Below, in pieces: positions 30,279-40,337 of a stretch of DNA of 64,000 bases. This stretch comes from Betaproteobacteria bacterium (GTDB lineage Bacteria > Pseudomonadota > Gammaproteobacteria > Burkholderiales > Rhodocyclaceae), in contig WRMF01000002.1 of assembly GCA_009777245.1 (NCBI GenBank), positions 62,001 to 126,000 of the forward strand, written 5' to 3'. A program made the translations under genes and the position numbers. The notes under the pieces were generated by a model. It searched no databases. It was not told the origin of the DNA and was given only the letters and a program-made list of their open reading frames with translations. Position 1 is the stretch's first letter, and the number at the start of each line of letters is the position of its first letter.

Positions 30279-30542
30279 ATGCCAATTTACGAATACTGTT
30301 GCGCTTCTTGCGGCTTCCAAAACGAACACTTGCAGAAAGCAAGCGATGCTCCCTTGACTGCCTGTCCGCAGTGCGGCAAAGAAAGATATAAAAGACAGCT
30401 ATCCGTCGCTGGTTTTCAGTTGAAAGGAAGCGGCTGGTACGCTACTGATTTCAAAAATCCGGCGCAACCGACCGCTCCGCCGCCCTGCCAGGGCGGAGAC
30501 GGCGCGTGTTCCCCAGCAGCCTGTCCGGCTGCCGCTACTTGA
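30279..30542 (+). CDS. FmdB-family zinc-ribbon protein
   Basis: An 87-residue protein starting MPIYEYCCASCGFQNE. Two CxxC pairs (CASC and CPQC) form the regulatory zinc ribbon of the FmdB family. VAGFQLKGSGWYATDF is the conserved second half, and the tail is rich in Pro, Ala and Cys. The ATG at 30279 is standard for the family. It is the first gene of the fmdB-DUF502-aspS cluster common in betaproteobacteria. Function unknown. Confidence 0.9.
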   Translation: MPIYEYCCASCGFQNEHLQKASDAPLTACPQCGKERYKRQLSVAGFQLKGSGWYATDFKNPAQPTAPPPCQGGDGACSPAACPAAAT

Positions 30543-30553
30543 TCAGAGACGCA

Positions 30554-31312
30554 ATGTTTACCTTGAAACCGGCTACGATCAAGCGTTATTTCATCGCGGG
30601 CCTCTTGATCTGGATTCCCCTGGTCATTACGGTCTGGGTGCTTTCATTCATCATCAGCGTGATGGATCAATCGCTCCTGTTGCTGCCGGAACAACTGCGC
30701 CCGCTGAAATTGCTCGGTTTCAACATTCCTGGTCTGGGCACATTGCTCACCTTGTTGATCATCTTTGTTTCCGGCGTGTTTGCCGCCAACTTCCTGGGGC
30801 AAAAATTCGTAAACTCATGGGAGCAAATGCTGGCGCGGATTCCTGTGGTCAATTCCATCTACAACGGGGTCAAACAGGTTTCCGAGACGATTCTCGCGCC
30901 CAACAGCAATGCTTTTCGCAAGGCGTTACTGGTGCAATACCCCCGACAGGGCTGCTGGGTCATTGCCTTTCTCACCGGCAAACCCGGCGGCGACACGGCG
31001 CGCCATTTGGGGAGCGACTATATAAGCATCTATGTTCCCACCACACCTAATCCCACCTCCGGCTTTTTCATCATGGTGAAGGCGGAGGAAACCAAAGAAC
31101 TTGACATGAGCGTGGACGACGCCCTGAAATACATTATTTCCATGGGTGTGGTGCCGCCTGTTTCCCGGCTTGGGCATGACAGCCATGCCATTGACAGCGC
31201 TGCGGACGAGACAGGCGCAACCGAAAAATCACCTGAACCGCCGGGAAGCACGGCGATTGGGGCGACGCGCCAGCAAGATTCCCCCTCTTCCCTTCTTCCC
31301 GGAAATTCCTGA
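30554..31312 (+). CDS. DUF502 membrane protein
   Basis: A 252-residue inner-membrane protein with two N-terminal transmembrane segments ([21 protein letters not shown] and [19 protein letters not shown]). The DUF502 core is clear: [21 protein letters not shown], then [15 protein letters not shown] and [16 protein letters not shown]. The C-terminal 40 residues are low-complexity. The start at 30554 follows the fmdB stop by 11 bases, and the stop overlaps aspS by one base (TGATG). Function unknown. Confidence 0.92.
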   Translation: MFTLKPATIKRYFIAGLLIWIPLVITVWVLSFIISVMDQSLLLLPEQLRPLKLLGFNIPGLGTLLTLLIIFVSGVFAANFLGQKFVNSWEQMLARIPVVNSIYNGVKQVSETILAPNSNAFRKALLVQYPRQGCWVIAFLTGKPGGDTARHLGSDYISIYVPTTPNPTSGFFIMVKAEETKELDMSVDDALKYIISMGVVPPVSRLGHDSHAIDSAADETGATEKSPEPPGSTAIGATRQQDSPSSLLPGNS

Positions 31313-33084
31313 TGCGAACCCATTATTGCGGCGATCTGTCCGCTTCTTACTGTGACCAGACTGTAACCCTTGCAGGCTGGGCGAATCGCCGCCGCGACCA
31401 CGGCGGCGTTATCTTCATTGATCTTCGTGATCGGGAGGGATTGGCGCAGATTGTCTGTGATCCTGATCGCCCTGAAATGTTCAAGGTCGCCGAATCCGTC
31501 CGTAATGAATTCTGCCTGAAAATAACCGGCAAGGTGCGGATGCGCCCGGAAGGCTCATGTAACCAACAGATTGCATCCGGCGAGGTGGAAGTGTTGTGCC
31601 ATGAAATCGAAGTGCTGAATCCTTCCGTAACCCCGCCGTTTCAACTGGATGAAGAAAATCTCTCGGAAAATGTGCGCTTGACTCATCGGGTCATTGACTT
31701 ACGAAGACCTGAGATGCAGAAAAATCTGCTGCTTCGCTACCGGGTCGCTCGCGCCTTTCGCCGCTTTCTGGACGCGCATGGTTTTATTGACGTGGAAACG
31801 CCCATGCTTACCAAAAGCACGCCGGAAGGGGCGCGAGATTATCTTGTTCCTTCCCGTGTTCATGCCGGACACTTTTTTGCCTTGCCCCAATCGCCGCAGA
31901 TTTTCAAGCAGCTTTTGATGGTCTCCGGTTTTGACCGCTATTACCAGATTGTCAAATGTTTTCGGGACGAAGACCTGCGGGCTGATCGCCAGCCGGAGTT
32001 CACCCAGGTGGATATTGAGACCTCCTTCCTCACAGAAAACGACATCATGGCGTTGATGGAAGAGATGATTCGCTCCGTATTCGCGGAAGCCCTGGGAGTT
32101 GCCCTGCCCAATCCTTTTCCGCGAATTTCCTGCGCCGAGGCAATGCGCCGTTTCGGTTCCGACAAACCCGATCTGCGCGTAACCCTGGAACTGACGGAAA
32201 TCACCGACATCGCGCGCGATGTGGCTTTCAAGGTATTCTCCGAACCTGCCAATTCGGGAGGGCGCGTAGCGGCGCTCAAAATTCCCGGCGGCGCGGCGCT
32301 TACTCGCGGCGAAATTGATGAATACACAAAATTCGTCGCCATTTACGGCGCAAAGGGTCTGGCTTACATCAAGGTCAATGACAGGAGCCAGCCTAACGAA
32401 AACGGCCTGCAATCTCCCATTGTCAAAAACCTGCACGAAGCCGCACTGAAGGGCATTCTTGAGCGTGCCGACGCGCAATCTGGCGATCTCATTTTCTTCG
32501 GAGCGGACAAAACATCAGTCGTCAATGACGCGATGGGTGCGTTGCGCGTCAAACTTGGGCACGAGAAAGGGCATATCAATCAGAATGCTTGGGAACCCGT
32601 CTGGATTGTGGACTTTCCCATGTTCGAGCGGGACGAGGCGGAAAATCGCTGGAACGCCAGCCATCACCCTTTCACCTCGCCCAAGGACGAACATATCGCC
32701 CTCTTGCAAAGCGATCCCGGTAAATGCCTTGCCAAGGCTTACGACCTTGCCCTGAACGGCTGGGAAATAGGCGGTGGTTCTATCCGTATCCACCGACCGG
32801 AAGTGCAGGAGACCGTATTTCAGGCGCTCAACATAGGTCCGGAAGAGCAACGCGCCAAATTCGGCTTTTTGCTGGATGCCCTTCGTTATGGCGCACCACC
32901 GCACGGAGGTCTGGCATTCGGGCTGGATAGGATTGTAACCTTGATGGCAGGAGCGGCATCCATACGGGACGTTATCGCTTTCCCCAAGACCCAGCGCGCC
33001 CAATGTCTACTGTCCGATGCGCCTTCCGGCGTGGACGAAAAACAGTTGCGCGAACTGCATGTCCGTCTGCGCCCCGCCGCCTGA
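31312..33084 (+). CDS. aspS: Aspartyl-tRNA synthetase
   Basis: Class II synthetase of 590 residues. The N-terminal OB fold ([20 protein letters not shown]) binds the anticodon. Motif 2 is [18 protein letters not shown]. The GAD insertion domain spans roughly 280-420, and motif 3 is [18 protein letters not shown] and [19 protein letters not shown] are also typical of the bacterial type. Translational coupling to the DUF502 gene is likely. A repeat element begins 23 bases after the stop. Confidence 0.97.
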   Translation: MRTHYCGDLSASYCDQTVTLAGWANRRRDHGGVIFIDLRDREGLAQIVCDPDRPEMFKVAESVRNEFCLKITGKVRMRPEGSCNQQIASGEVEVLCHEIEVLNPSVTPPFQLDEENLSENVRLTHRVIDLRRPEMQKNLLLRYRVARAFRRFLDAHGFIDVETPMLTKSTPEGARDYLVPSRVHAGHFFALPQSPQIFKQLLMVSGFDRYYQIVKCFRDEDLRADRQPEFTQVDIETSFLTENDIMALMEEMIRSVFAEALGVALPNPFPRISCAEAMRRFGSDKPDLRVTLELTEITDIARDVAFKVFSEPANSGGRVAALKIPGGAALTRGEIDEYTKFVAIYGAKGLAYIKVNDRSQPNENGLQSPIVKNLHEAALKGILERADAQSGDLIFFGADKTSVVNDAMGALRVKLGHEKGHINQNAWEPVWIVDFPMFERDEAENRWNASHHPFTSPKDEHIALLQSDPGKCLAKAYDLALNGWEIGGGSIRIHRPEVQETVFQALNIGPEEQRAKFGFLLDALRYGAPPHGGLAFGLDRIVTLMAGAASIRDVIAFPKTQRAQCLLSDAPSGVDEKQLRELHVRLRPAA

Positions 33085-33106
33085 TTTTGTATGCAGGGCG
33101 GTGGTT

Positions 33107-33712
33107 TAGAGCGGTTTTCAAAAGTGAGTACGTTTTACACGCACTCTCCCTCGCCTTTGGCTACACCGCGAGTGGCATCAAAGCTAGTGCCCACCCTATC
33201 TCACTTGCGGCGCAGCCATAAATGGGATAGGAGACAATGACAGGCGGAGCGGGTGTTTATCCCCTCTCCCACTTGTGGGAGAGGGGTCGGGGGAGAGGGT
33301 TTACCGTGCCGTTATTGTTTCCAACTTGGAGAAAAGTGTACGCACTTATTATGGTGTTTTCTGTAAATAATGCGACTGTCAGATGCGGCCGATATTTCGC
33401 ACAGGCTATGACCCAACTGTCATTTCCGCGAAGGCGGGAATCCAGTACAACGTGGCAGCAACAACAGGTTGACAGGACAGGAGCGGCATTCCCATACGGA
33501 AACGCCATAGGAGCGGAAAGGCTTGCCTGGATTCCCGCCTTCGCGGGAATGACGGGTGATTGGGCGTGGAGCAAAGCTCTCTCCTGTGCGTTCTGCGAAA
33601 AGTACAATTATTTACGGCAATGACTACATAGGGTAGGGAGAAGCACTCGCGGCGTAGCCAAAGGCCGGGAGAGGGCGCGTAAAATGTGCTCACTTGAACC
33701 AAAACCGCTCTA
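33107..33712. repeat. MITE-like element, AGAGCGGTTT family, 606 bp with nested insert
   Basis: The left end TAGAGCGGTTTTCAAAAG and the right end TTGAACCAAAACCGCTCTA are inverted copies. The similarity extends about 75 bases inward on each side (ACGTTTTACACGC, GCCTTTGGCTAC, CGCGAGTGGCATC on the left; the reverse on the right). The interior holds a CTCTCCCACTTGTGGGAGAG palindrome and a TATAG-family element (33349-33630). It fills the gap between aspS and hypD and has no coding potential. Confidence 0.78.
33349..33630. repeat. TATAG-family element nested in the larger repeat
   Basis: Left part TTATGGTGTTTTCTGTAAAT followed by GCGACTGTCAG, two CATTCCCGC/GCGGGAATG-type palindromes (33420-33444 and 33530-33555), and a decayed right end (TTATTTACGGCAATGACTAC). 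It interrupts the second-family element around it. Confidence 0.6.
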
Positions 33713-33724
33713 GCCGAGACCACA

Positions 33725-34822
33725 ATGAAATATATTGAAGAATTCCGCGATGGCAATCTGGCGCGGAAAATCGCTGACTCCATTGCGCGTGAAACAGATT
33801 CGGTCAGGTTATATCGCTTCATGGAATTCTGCGGCGGACACACACATGCCATTGCCCGCTATGGCTTGACAGCATTGTTGCCGCCCCAGATCAAAATGAT
33901 TCACGGCCCTGGTTGTCCGGTCTGCGTCCTGCCCATTGGTCGTGTCGATCAGGCCATTCAAATGGCGCTGGAGCATGGCGTAATCCTTGCTGTCTATGGC
34001 GATTGCCTGCGCGTTCCCGCATCCGGCGGTCTTACTCTGTTGAAAGCCCGCGCAGAGGGAGCGGATGTGCGTATGGTGTATTCCACAAAGGACGCCCTTG
34101 CCCTTGCCCGCGCTCATCCTGACAAACAAGTCGTTTTTTTCGCAATCGGCTTTGAAACCACGGCTCCGCCTACTGCTGCCGCAATCGCAGAAGCAAAAGC
34201 GGCAAACATCGCCAATTTTTCCGTGCTTTGCTGCCATCTTCTCACTCCGGCGGCTATCCTGGGCATTCTGGAGGACGATCTGCCGCTGGATGGAATGGTC
34301 GGCCCCGCGCATGTTTCCGCCATTATCGGCAGCGCCCCCTATGAATTTATCCCTGAGCGTTACCAAAAGCCGGTAGTCATTGCCGGGTTCGAGCCGCTGG
34401 ATGTGTTGCAAGCCATTCTCATGTTGCTGCGACAAGTCAATGCGGGATACGCCGTTGTGGAGAACGAGTTTACCCGCGTTGTCACCCGCACAGGTAATGA
34501 AAAGGCTAAACGCTTGCTGCAAAAATATTTCGCAGTGCGCGAACAGTTTGAATGGCGGGGACTGGGCAGACTTCCTGAAAGCGCGCTTTGCCTGAAACCT
34601 GAATATGCCCAATTCGACGCCGAGGCGCGTCATCCTGTTCCTTATCGTCCGGTTCCTGATCACAAGGCTTGCGAATGCGCTCATGTTCTGCGCGGACACA
34701 AGGAACCCGGCGACTGCAAGGCTTTTGGCGTAGCCTGCACTCCGGAAAATCCGCTGGGAGCCTGCATGGTTTCCTCGGAAGGAGCCTGCGCCGCGTTTTA
34801 CACCTATGGGCGCAGGCAGTAA
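33725..34822 (+). CDS. hypD: Hydrogenase maturation factor HypD
   Basis: A 365-residue iron-sulfur protein that, with HypC, builds the Fe(CN)2CO centre of NiFe-hydrogenases. Conserved cysteines are C36 in FCGGHTH, and C64 and C67 in GPGCPVC. FFAIGFETTAPPTA and GPAHVSAIIGS are family landmarks. The C-terminal 4Fe-4S cysteines are in HKACECAHVLRG, GDCKAFGVACTPENPLGACMVSSEG. No hypA, hypB, hypC, hypE, hypF or hydrogenase gene is near, so it is an orphan in this window. It begins 12 bases after a repeat element and is convergent with ppiD. Confidence 0.96.
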   Translation: MKYIEEFRDGNLARKIADSIARETDSVRLYRFMEFCGGHTHAIARYGLTALLPPQIKMIHGPGCPVCVLPIGRVDQAIQMALEHGVILAVYGDCLRVPASGGLTLLKARAEGADVRMVYSTKDALALARAHPDKQVVFFAIGFETTAPPTAAAIAEAKAANIANFSVLCCHLLTPAAILGILEDDLPLDGMVGPAHVSAIIGSAPYEFIPERYQKPVVIAGFEPLDVLQAILMLLRQVNAGYAVVENEFTRVVTRTGNEKAKRLLQKYFAVREQFEWRGLGRLPESALCLKPEYAQFDAEARHPVPYRPVPDHKACECAHVLRGHKEPGDCKAFGVACTPENPLGACMVSSEGACAAFYTYGRRQ

Positions 34823-34843
34823 TACTGTTCAAGGCGAGGCGAC

Positions 34844-36709
34844 TTACTGTTCTTGTTCCCGAATCAGGCTCTCGTTGACCTTTACCTTATAGCGTTGGCG
34901 TAGAGCCGCAAGGTAGGCGGCTGTCTCGTTTTGCGCGGTAATGAACTCTATCTGTTGCGCGAGATGATTTTCAAATTCCGGCTCAATGGCCTGGCTACCG
35001 GCCTTAAGGATTTTGTAAATGGCATAGCCTTGTTCCGGCAGCGCCACGCCTGCGTATGCGGGCAGGTTATCCGCGCCGACCCGAAGAATAGCGTCCAACG
35101 CAAGAGGATGCAAAAGGCCGGGCATAACGCGGGAAACGGTCTGGCTCTTGCCCCAGCTTACCCGCATGTTCTCTGCTTCGGCCAGTTTCGCTTCTCCTTC
35201 TTCCACCGCCAGCGCCTGTGCTTTTTCTTCGCGCAAGAGCGACAGAATGGCATCTTTCACATCGTCAAAGGGCGACAAGAGCGCGGGCTGGTGTTCCAGC
35301 AAACGCGCAGCCGCCAGCACACCGGGCGCGACTTCCACGACTCTGGTATTGCGCCCGTTTTTCAGAACCTCGTCGTCAAACAACTCGCGTATCAATCTAG
35401 GGTTGGAAACCGGATCCTCGCCTTTCGAGTCACGGTTCAGCCAGCCTGATTTTTGAATAGGCAACCTGTAAGCGTCAGCAGCAGGCTTCAAGCTGTCCGG
35501 CTGGTCAAAAACCAGATTTTTGAAATTTTCCGCCGCTTCGGCAAACAACCTGGCCATGTTCTGTTCCCGCATAGCCTCTTCAATGTGGGGGCGCACCTCG
35601 GCAAAGGGGAAATATTCGCCGGGCAGTATGTCATCCACGCGAATGATGTGAAAACCAAATTCGCTTTCCACCAGATCGGAAATGTCGCCTTTTTTCAGGG
35701 AAAACGCGGCGTCCGCAAAGGATTTGACCAACATCTGCCGGGTCATGAAGCCCAGATCACCCCCCTGACCGGCAGAACCCGGGTCTTCTGAATGCGCCTT
35801 CGCCAACTCTGCGAAACGCCCCGGTTCTTTTTGCACTTCCGAGAGCAGGCGCATGGCTTCGGCATGGACTTTCTCCTTGTCTGCGTCGGTAATCAGCAGG
35901 ATATGGCTGATGCGCCGCTCTTCCGGTCTTTTGGCAAAGCGTTCTTTGTTGATTTCATACCAGGCGCGTAAATCGGCCTCCGGAATTTTTGTCATGCTGC
36001 CCAACATCCCCTGGGCAAGCAGGACGTATTCAACCTGAATTTGCTCAGGGATGCTGAAGTTTGCGGGATTATCGTCATAGAACTGCCTGACTTCCGCATC
36101 CGAAATTTTCACCTTGCTCACCAGAGGCCGCCAGGCAATCAGGTGTTCCTGCACATCCCGCGTTTCCGTCAACAAGGCGATAATCCGGTTTGTCACGGTT
36201 TTCGGGGCAAAGGAAGCCTCAAGCACGGAACTCAAGAGCGTCTGTCGGAGCAGGCCTTCCTGAAATTCGGACTCAAATTCCTGCACGGGACGCTGCATGG
36301 CAGCCAGCGTCGCTTCATAACGCTCCTGGCTGAAAACGCCGTTTTCCTGAAAATCCGGAATTTGAGCAATTAGTTGTTGCATTGCCAGACGCACGTTCAA
36401 GCCCTGCTTTTGCGCTTCCAAAAGAAGTAGATAACGATTGATCAGGCTGTTTAGCGCATCATCGCGTGTGGCCTGCGAGTCAAACTCGGCAGGGTCAGCG
36501 TGCGGATTTGCCCTTCTCTGCCGTTCCTGCTCGTTTCGCAATGCGTCCCGAAAAGCGTTCATGCCGATGCGGGTTTTCCCGATTTGCACGAGGTCGTCGC
36601 CGCCGCCGCCTCGGAAATAGGATTCCAGCCCCCAGACCGAGAAGGAGATGATGATCAGCACAAGAAAAAACTGAATAATGCGTTTACTGTTGCGAATGGC
36701 GTCAAACAT
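34844..36709 (-). CDS. ppiD: Periplasmic peptidyl-prolyl isomerase PpiD
   Basis: A 621-residue chaperone anchored in the inner membrane by one N-terminal segment (IIQFFLVLIIISFSVWGLE) and facing the periplasm, where it helps newly exported outer-membrane proteins fold. The SurA-like N domain contains GKTRIGMNAFRDALRNEQ. A parvulin domain lies at about 265-365 (RRISHILLITD, then GGDLGFMTRQML and FGFHIIRVDDI). A second, degenerate isomerase-like region follows. The start at 36709 (MFDAIRNSKR) is the family norm. hupB and lon, frequent neighbours, are absent. Confidence 0.92.
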   Translation of the reverse strand: MFDAIRNSKRIIQFFLVLIIISFSVWGLESYFRGGGGDDLVQIGKTRIGMNAFRDALRNEQERQRRANPHADPAEFDSQATRDDALNSLINRYLLLLEAQKQGLNVRLAMQQLIAQIPDFQENGVFSQERYEATLAAMQRPVQEFESEFQEGLLRQTLLSSVLEASFAPKTVTNRIIALLTETRDVQEHLIAWRPLVSKVKISDAEVRQFYDDNPANFSIPEQIQVEYVLLAQGMLGSMTKIPEADLRAWYEINKERFAKRPEERRISHILLITDADKEKVHAEAMRLLSEVQKEPGRFAELAKAHSEDPGSAGQGGDLGFMTRQMLVKSFADAAFSLKKGDISDLVESEFGFHIIRVDDILPGEYFPFAEVRPHIEEAMREQNMARLFAEAAENFKNLVFDQPDSLKPAADAYRLPIQKSGWLNRDSKGEDPVSNPRLIRELFDDEVLKNGRNTRVVEVAPGVLAAARLLEHQPALLSPFDDVKDAILSLLREEKAQALAVEEGEAKLAEAENMRVSWGKSQTVSRVMPGLLHPLALDAILRVGADNLPAYAGVALPEQGYAIYKILKAGSQAIEPEFENHLAQQIEFITAQNETAAYLAALRQRYKVKVNESLIREQEQ

Positions 36710-36828
36710 GGCAAGTTCAAAAAGCAAGGGTAGCAAGAAGACATGGATGATAGCACATCATCCGTGCCGGATACTTTTGCTGCGGTAAGCGGCGCGGCAG
36801 AAACATAAACTGTGCGACAATTCGCCGC

Positions 36829-37722
36829 TTGTCTTTCCCCGCCCTTGGAACCGTGAAACCTTCGCATACCCTGCAACGTCTGGAAAAATGGCTGCTACGC
36901 AAAGCCGGACAGGCCATAAGCGACTACCGCATGATAGAAGCGAATGACACAGTGCTGGTGTGCGTCTCCGGCGGCAAGGATTCACAAACCATGCTCCACT
37001 TGCTGCGCCTTCTGCAAACGCGAGCACCGGTCGCCTTTCGCTTGATTGCGATGAATCTGGATCAGAAGCAGCCCGGTTTTCCCGCGCATATCCTGCCGGA
37101 ATGGTTCGAGAAAAACGGCGTGGAATATCGCATCGTTGAGGCTGATACCTACTCGGTCGTAAAGGCAAAAATCCCGGAAGGCAAGACCACATGTTCGCTT
37201 TGCGCGAGGCTTAGACGCGGAATTATCTATCGCACGGCAAAAGAACTGGGCGCGAACAAAATCGCGCTAGGCCATCACCGTGACGACATCGTGCACACCT
37301 TGTTTCTCAACCTCTTTTTCGGCGGCAGGCTAAGAGCCATGCCGCCCAAGCTCGTTACCGACGACAACGCCCATGTGGTTATTCGTCCCCTGGCCTACTG
37401 TTCCGAAAACGACATCGCCCGTTACGCGCGAGGCATGGAATTTCCCATCATCCCCTGCAATCTCTGCGGTTCGCAAGCCAATCTGCAACGCCAGCAAATC
37501 CGCGCCATGATGCAGGAATGGGATGCCCGTTTTCCGGGGCGCACCGAATCGGTCTTCACCGCCCTGCAAAATGTCGTGCCTTCGCATCTGGCCGACCCTT
37601 TGCTGTTCGATTTCGCCAATCTTGCCCCGAATCCTGCCTTCCTGACCGAAAAAGACGAAGATTTCGCGCCTGAAAGTGACATGAGACACATTATCCGATT
37701 CGGGAAAACCAAGGCTACATGA
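36829..37722 (+). CDS. ttcA: tRNA 2-thiocytidine synthetase TtcA
   Basis: A 297-residue enzyme that thiolates C32 of several tRNAs using ATP and a 4Fe-4S cluster. The PP-loop is [13 protein letters not shown]. The cluster cysteines are in [11 protein letters not shown] and [12 protein letters not shown], and [19 protein letters not shown] is typical. The start is uncertain: a TTG at 36829 gives the longest form, while a GTG at 36853 gives a protein 8 residues shorter and has GGA upstream. Family similarity begins only at [16 protein letters not shown], so it does not decide. It is divergent from ppiD. Confidence 0.93.
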   Translation: MSFPALGTVKPSHTLQRLEKWLLRKAGQAISDYRMIEANDTVLVCVSGGKDSQTMLHLLRLLQTRAPVAFRLIAMNLDQKQPGFPAHILPEWFEKNGVEYRIVEADTYSVVKAKIPEGKTTCSLCARLRRGIIYRTAKELGANKIALGHHRDDIVHTLFLNLFFGGRLRAMPPKLVTDDNAHVVIRPLAYCSENDIARYARGMEFPIIPCNLCGSQANLQRQQIRAMMQEWDARFPGRTESVFTALQNVVPSHLADPLLFDFANLAPNPAFLTEKDEDFAPESDMRHIIRFGKTKAT

Positions 37723-37860
37723 GTATGCGTTTTGCTTTAAAGATTGGTTGCAAGGCTTGTGTGATGGGTATTCGCTAGCTAATACGTGATCGTGCCCGGG
37801 AATCTCATATACTTTTAACAGGCAGTCAATGGTTTTGCATGCTGATCTTGCCATTTCATC

Positions 37861-37889
37861 TTGACTAAATATGCCCCTGATAATGTTAT
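37861..37889 (+). promoter_or_regulatory. Possible promoter upstream of the FHA protein
   Basis: TTGACT (37861-37866) and TGTTAT (37884-37889) are spaced by 17 bases and lie about 40 bases before the coding start. The -10 is a 4-of-6 match. Confidence 0.35.
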
Positions 37890-37927
37890 GATGCACTTTA
37901 CTAAATTCTGTTTTATTGGAATTCATC

Positions 37928-38920
37928 ATGACCATCATCGTGCGTGGAAACATTGTTGGCGGCGACGTACTGGCTGAACGTCTGGGCAAAACGGAGGCAA
38001 ACCACTCCGTGGAGCGTTGCCTAAAGCGCATTGAACGCGCGGGTCTTGCCCAGCGCGGCAAGGTGCTGGGCATCACAAGCACAACCATCACCTTTTCTTT
38101 TGCCGAGTTGGACGATGCCTGCCTTGGCGCGACCGACATGCAAAAACGCGCTTCGGAGCTACCCCCCATCTCCGGAATTCATCTGTCGCTTCGAGTAGCC
38201 ATTTTTACCGCAGGCGATGACAACATCGCCATCCGCATGGCGGAAATGCTCTTGGAGCAAGCTGCGCCGGGGCAGATTCTCTGCGACCGTGATCTGTTCC
38301 AAAGCGCTGCCGAAGACAGCGGCTTGACAGTCAAGGATTTAGAGCAGGAATGGACTTTACCCAAGGGCGGCACGATTCCTCTAATGGAAATTGTCTGGCG
38401 TGAATCAATTTACTACGGCAAGGCTTCGCCCCGCCCAAGCCCATATCGTCCACCTTTCGGGCAGCAGATTGATGAAATCTCATTTCTTCCGGAGGAAACC
38501 ACTTTTACCGCTACCCTAATAGATGCGATTTCTGACGATGACATGGAAGATCTCCCCGAAGGCGGCGAGTTTGATGAGGACGATGTCCCGTGTCTTTGCA
38601 TCCGGCATGCAGGAGGAACCATCCTAATGGACAAAAATAATCCGGCTATCACCTTGGGAAGGGATCGCCATAACGACATCGTGGTAAAGAGCGATATCAA
38701 GAACAGCCGAGCTTCCCGCATCCATGCCCGCATTGTGCTGCGCGGAAAACACTACACCCTGGAAGATACCAGCACCAACGGCACTTTCATTGTCCAGAAC
38801 AACGCTGCGGAGATTTTCGTTCACAACACCATCGTTCCCTTGTACGTCAAAGGTGTTTTCAGCCTGGGGGTATCCACCAAAGATGAAAGCGCCGAGACGC
38901 TGGAATTCGAATACCTCTGA
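37928..38920 (+). CDS. FHA-domain protein with degenerate cyclase-like N-terminus
   Basis: A 330-residue protein. Residues 1-160 resemble the class III adenylate/guanylate cyclase fold (VRGNIVGGDVLAERLGK, VLGITSTTITFSF, LRVAIFTAGDD, AAPGQILCDRDLF), but the usual metal-binding aspartates are not evident, so it is probably non-catalytic. Residues 160-225 are a variable acidic linker. The C-terminal 100 residues are an FHA phosphothreonine-binding domain: LGRDRHNDIVV, ASRIHARIVL and DTSTNGTFI. FHA domains usually report Ser/Thr kinase activity; no kinase gene is here. Two hydrolase genes follow closely in the same direction. Confidence 0.82.
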   Translation: MTIIVRGNIVGGDVLAERLGKTEANHSVERCLKRIERAGLAQRGKVLGITSTTITFSFAELDDACLGATDMQKRASELPPISGIHLSLRVAIFTAGDDNIAIRMAEMLLEQAAPGQILCDRDLFQSAAEDSGLTVKDLEQEWTLPKGGTIPLMEIVWRESIYYGKASPRPSPYRPPFGQQIDEISFLPEETTFTATLIDAISDDDMEDLPEGGEFDEDDVPCLCIRHAGGTILMDKNNPAITLGRDRHNDIVVKSDIKNSRASRIHARIVLRGKHYTLEDTSTNGTFIVQNNAAEIFVHNTIVPLYVKGVFSLGVSTKDESAETLEFEYL

Positions 38921-38923
38921 TTC

Positions 38924-39565
38924 ATGCCGGAGGCGCTTGAAAGAATGCTCATCCCCGGCGCGGCAGGCACGATTGATACGCTGGTTGACATTCCTTCTGG
39001 CGTGATCATGGGCATCGCCCTCGTTGCCCACCCACATCCTGTTGGCGGCGGCGCTAATACCAACAAAGTCGTGCATACCCTGGCAAAAGCCTTCCTTCAG
39101 CTTGGTTATGCCGTCTTTCGCCCCAATTTTCGCGGCGTGGGAAAAAGCGAGGGCATACATGACGAAGGCCGGGGAGAAACCGACGACCTCTTGACAGTCC
39201 TGAAGAAGGCGAAACAGGTTGTAGATAATGGCGTGAATCTGCCGGTCGCGCTCGCCGGATTTTCCTTTGGCGCTTACTGCCAAACCCATGTCGCCCAACG
39301 TTTATGCGCGGAAGGCCACCCGGTAGAGCGGCTGGTACTGGTTGCCACAGCAATCGGTTTCATTGAAGGCGTGGGTTCCTTTGATGCCGCCGCCGTTCCT
39401 GCCAATACTCTGGTCATCCACGGTTCCGAAGATAACATCGTGCCGCTTGCCAACGTGCTGGACTGGGCAAAGCCGCAAAACCTGCCGGTCGTGGTAATTC
39501 CGGGCGCGGATCACTTCTTTAATCGCTGCCTTGGCCTTATCCGCGACATTACGCTCCATGCTTGA
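38924..39565 (+). CDS. Alpha/beta hydrolase (COG2945-like)
   Basis: A 213-residue serine hydrolase. The nucleophile is the Ser in LAGFSFGAY, HPHPVGGGANTNKVV and RPNFRGVGKSEG form the oxyanion region, the acid is probably in HGSEDNIVPL, and the catalytic His is in GADHFFN. The ATG is 3 bases after the FHA gene stop and the end overlaps the next hydrolase by 8 bases, so the three genes form one operon. The substrate is unknown. Confidence 0.85.
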   Translation: MPEALERMLIPGAAGTIDTLVDIPSGVIMGIALVAHPHPVGGGANTNKVVHTLAKAFLQLGYAVFRPNFRGVGKSEGIHDEGRGETDDLLTVLKKAKQVVDNGVNLPVALAGFSFGAYCQTHVAQRLCAEGHPVERLVLVATAIGFIEGVGSFDAAAVPANTLVIHGSEDNIVPLANVLDWAKPQNLPVVVIPGADHFFNRCLGLIRDITLHA

Positions 39566-40298
39566 TACTTCGCCCCTTCCCGATAATGCCAGATCATCGG
39601 CTGCGCGTCCGATACTGACGCTTTTGCCCGGCATGGACGGAACCGGCGAGTTGTTCGCGCCCCTGAAAGATGCCCTCGGTGATACCTGGGATGTCCGCTG
39701 TGTGCGCTACCCGGGCGCAATACCGCTGGATTACCCCGCTCTTGAAGCTCTGGTCATGTCGGCGCTGCCCAAATCGGAGCCTTATCTCCTGCTCGGCGAA
39801 TCTTTCTCAGGCCCGATTGCAATTTCGCTTGCGGCGCGCGCCCCCGAAAGCTTGCGTGGTTTGGTACTCGCCGCCACATTCGCGCGCAGTCCGCGCCCCA
39901 TGCCCTCTTTTCTGCTTCCGATCATCAGCCTGATGCCCATGATCCCTACGGCGTTGCTTGGTCCCTGGCTTTTGGGCTGCAGTAATACCCGGACGCTACG
40001 CGCAATGCTGAACCGCAGTCTTGCCCAGGTCGCGCCCAAAGTGTTGCGAACACGCCTGCGAAATGTGATGCAGGTGGATGTGATGGAACGGCTACGCGCA
40101 ATACGTGTGCCGATACTGTACCTTCGCGCCGACGAAGATAAGCTGATCCCAGGGAGCGCGAGCGAGGCTATCAAGGCCGTCTGCCCCTCGCTCCATATTG
40201 AGGCCATAAGAGCGCCGCATGGTCTGCTTCAATGCGCGCCAGATGAAGCCGCCTGCCGAATTCGCGATTTCGCGCTACGAATTGGCATGATTTATTGA
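39558..40298 (+). CDS. Alpha/beta hydrolase, second of the operon
   Basis: A 246-residue protein. LLPGMDGTGELFAPL forms the oxyanion-hole region, LLLGESFSGPIAISLA carries the nucleophile Ser, LRADEDKLIPG the acid and APHGLLQCAPDEA the His. It is not closely similar to the preceding hydrolase, so this is not a tandem duplicate. The ATG at 39558 overlaps the upstream stop by 8 bases; a start at 39531 would overlap more. Lipase- or thioesterase-like action is possible; the substrate is unknown. Confidence 0.82.
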   Translation: MLDTSPLPDNARSSAARPILTLLPGMDGTGELFAPLKDALGDTWDVRCVRYPGAIPLDYPALEALVMSALPKSEPYLLLGESFSGPIAISLAARAPESLRGLVLAATFARSPRPMPSFLLPIISLMPMIPTALLGPWLLGCSNTRTLRAMLNRSLAQVAPKVLRTRLRNVMQVDVMERLRAIRVPILYLRADEDKLIPGSASEAIKAVCPSLHIEAIRAPHGLLQCAPDEAACRIRDFALRIGMIY

Positions 40299-40337
40299 TA
40301 CCTGTTCCTTGTGCAGCGAAGCACATTCATGAGAACA

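Noticed and set aside
33809-34699. 296-codon open frame antisense to hypD
   Set aside because: The plus strand is unambiguous HypD; the antisense translation has no domain signal and no ribosome site.
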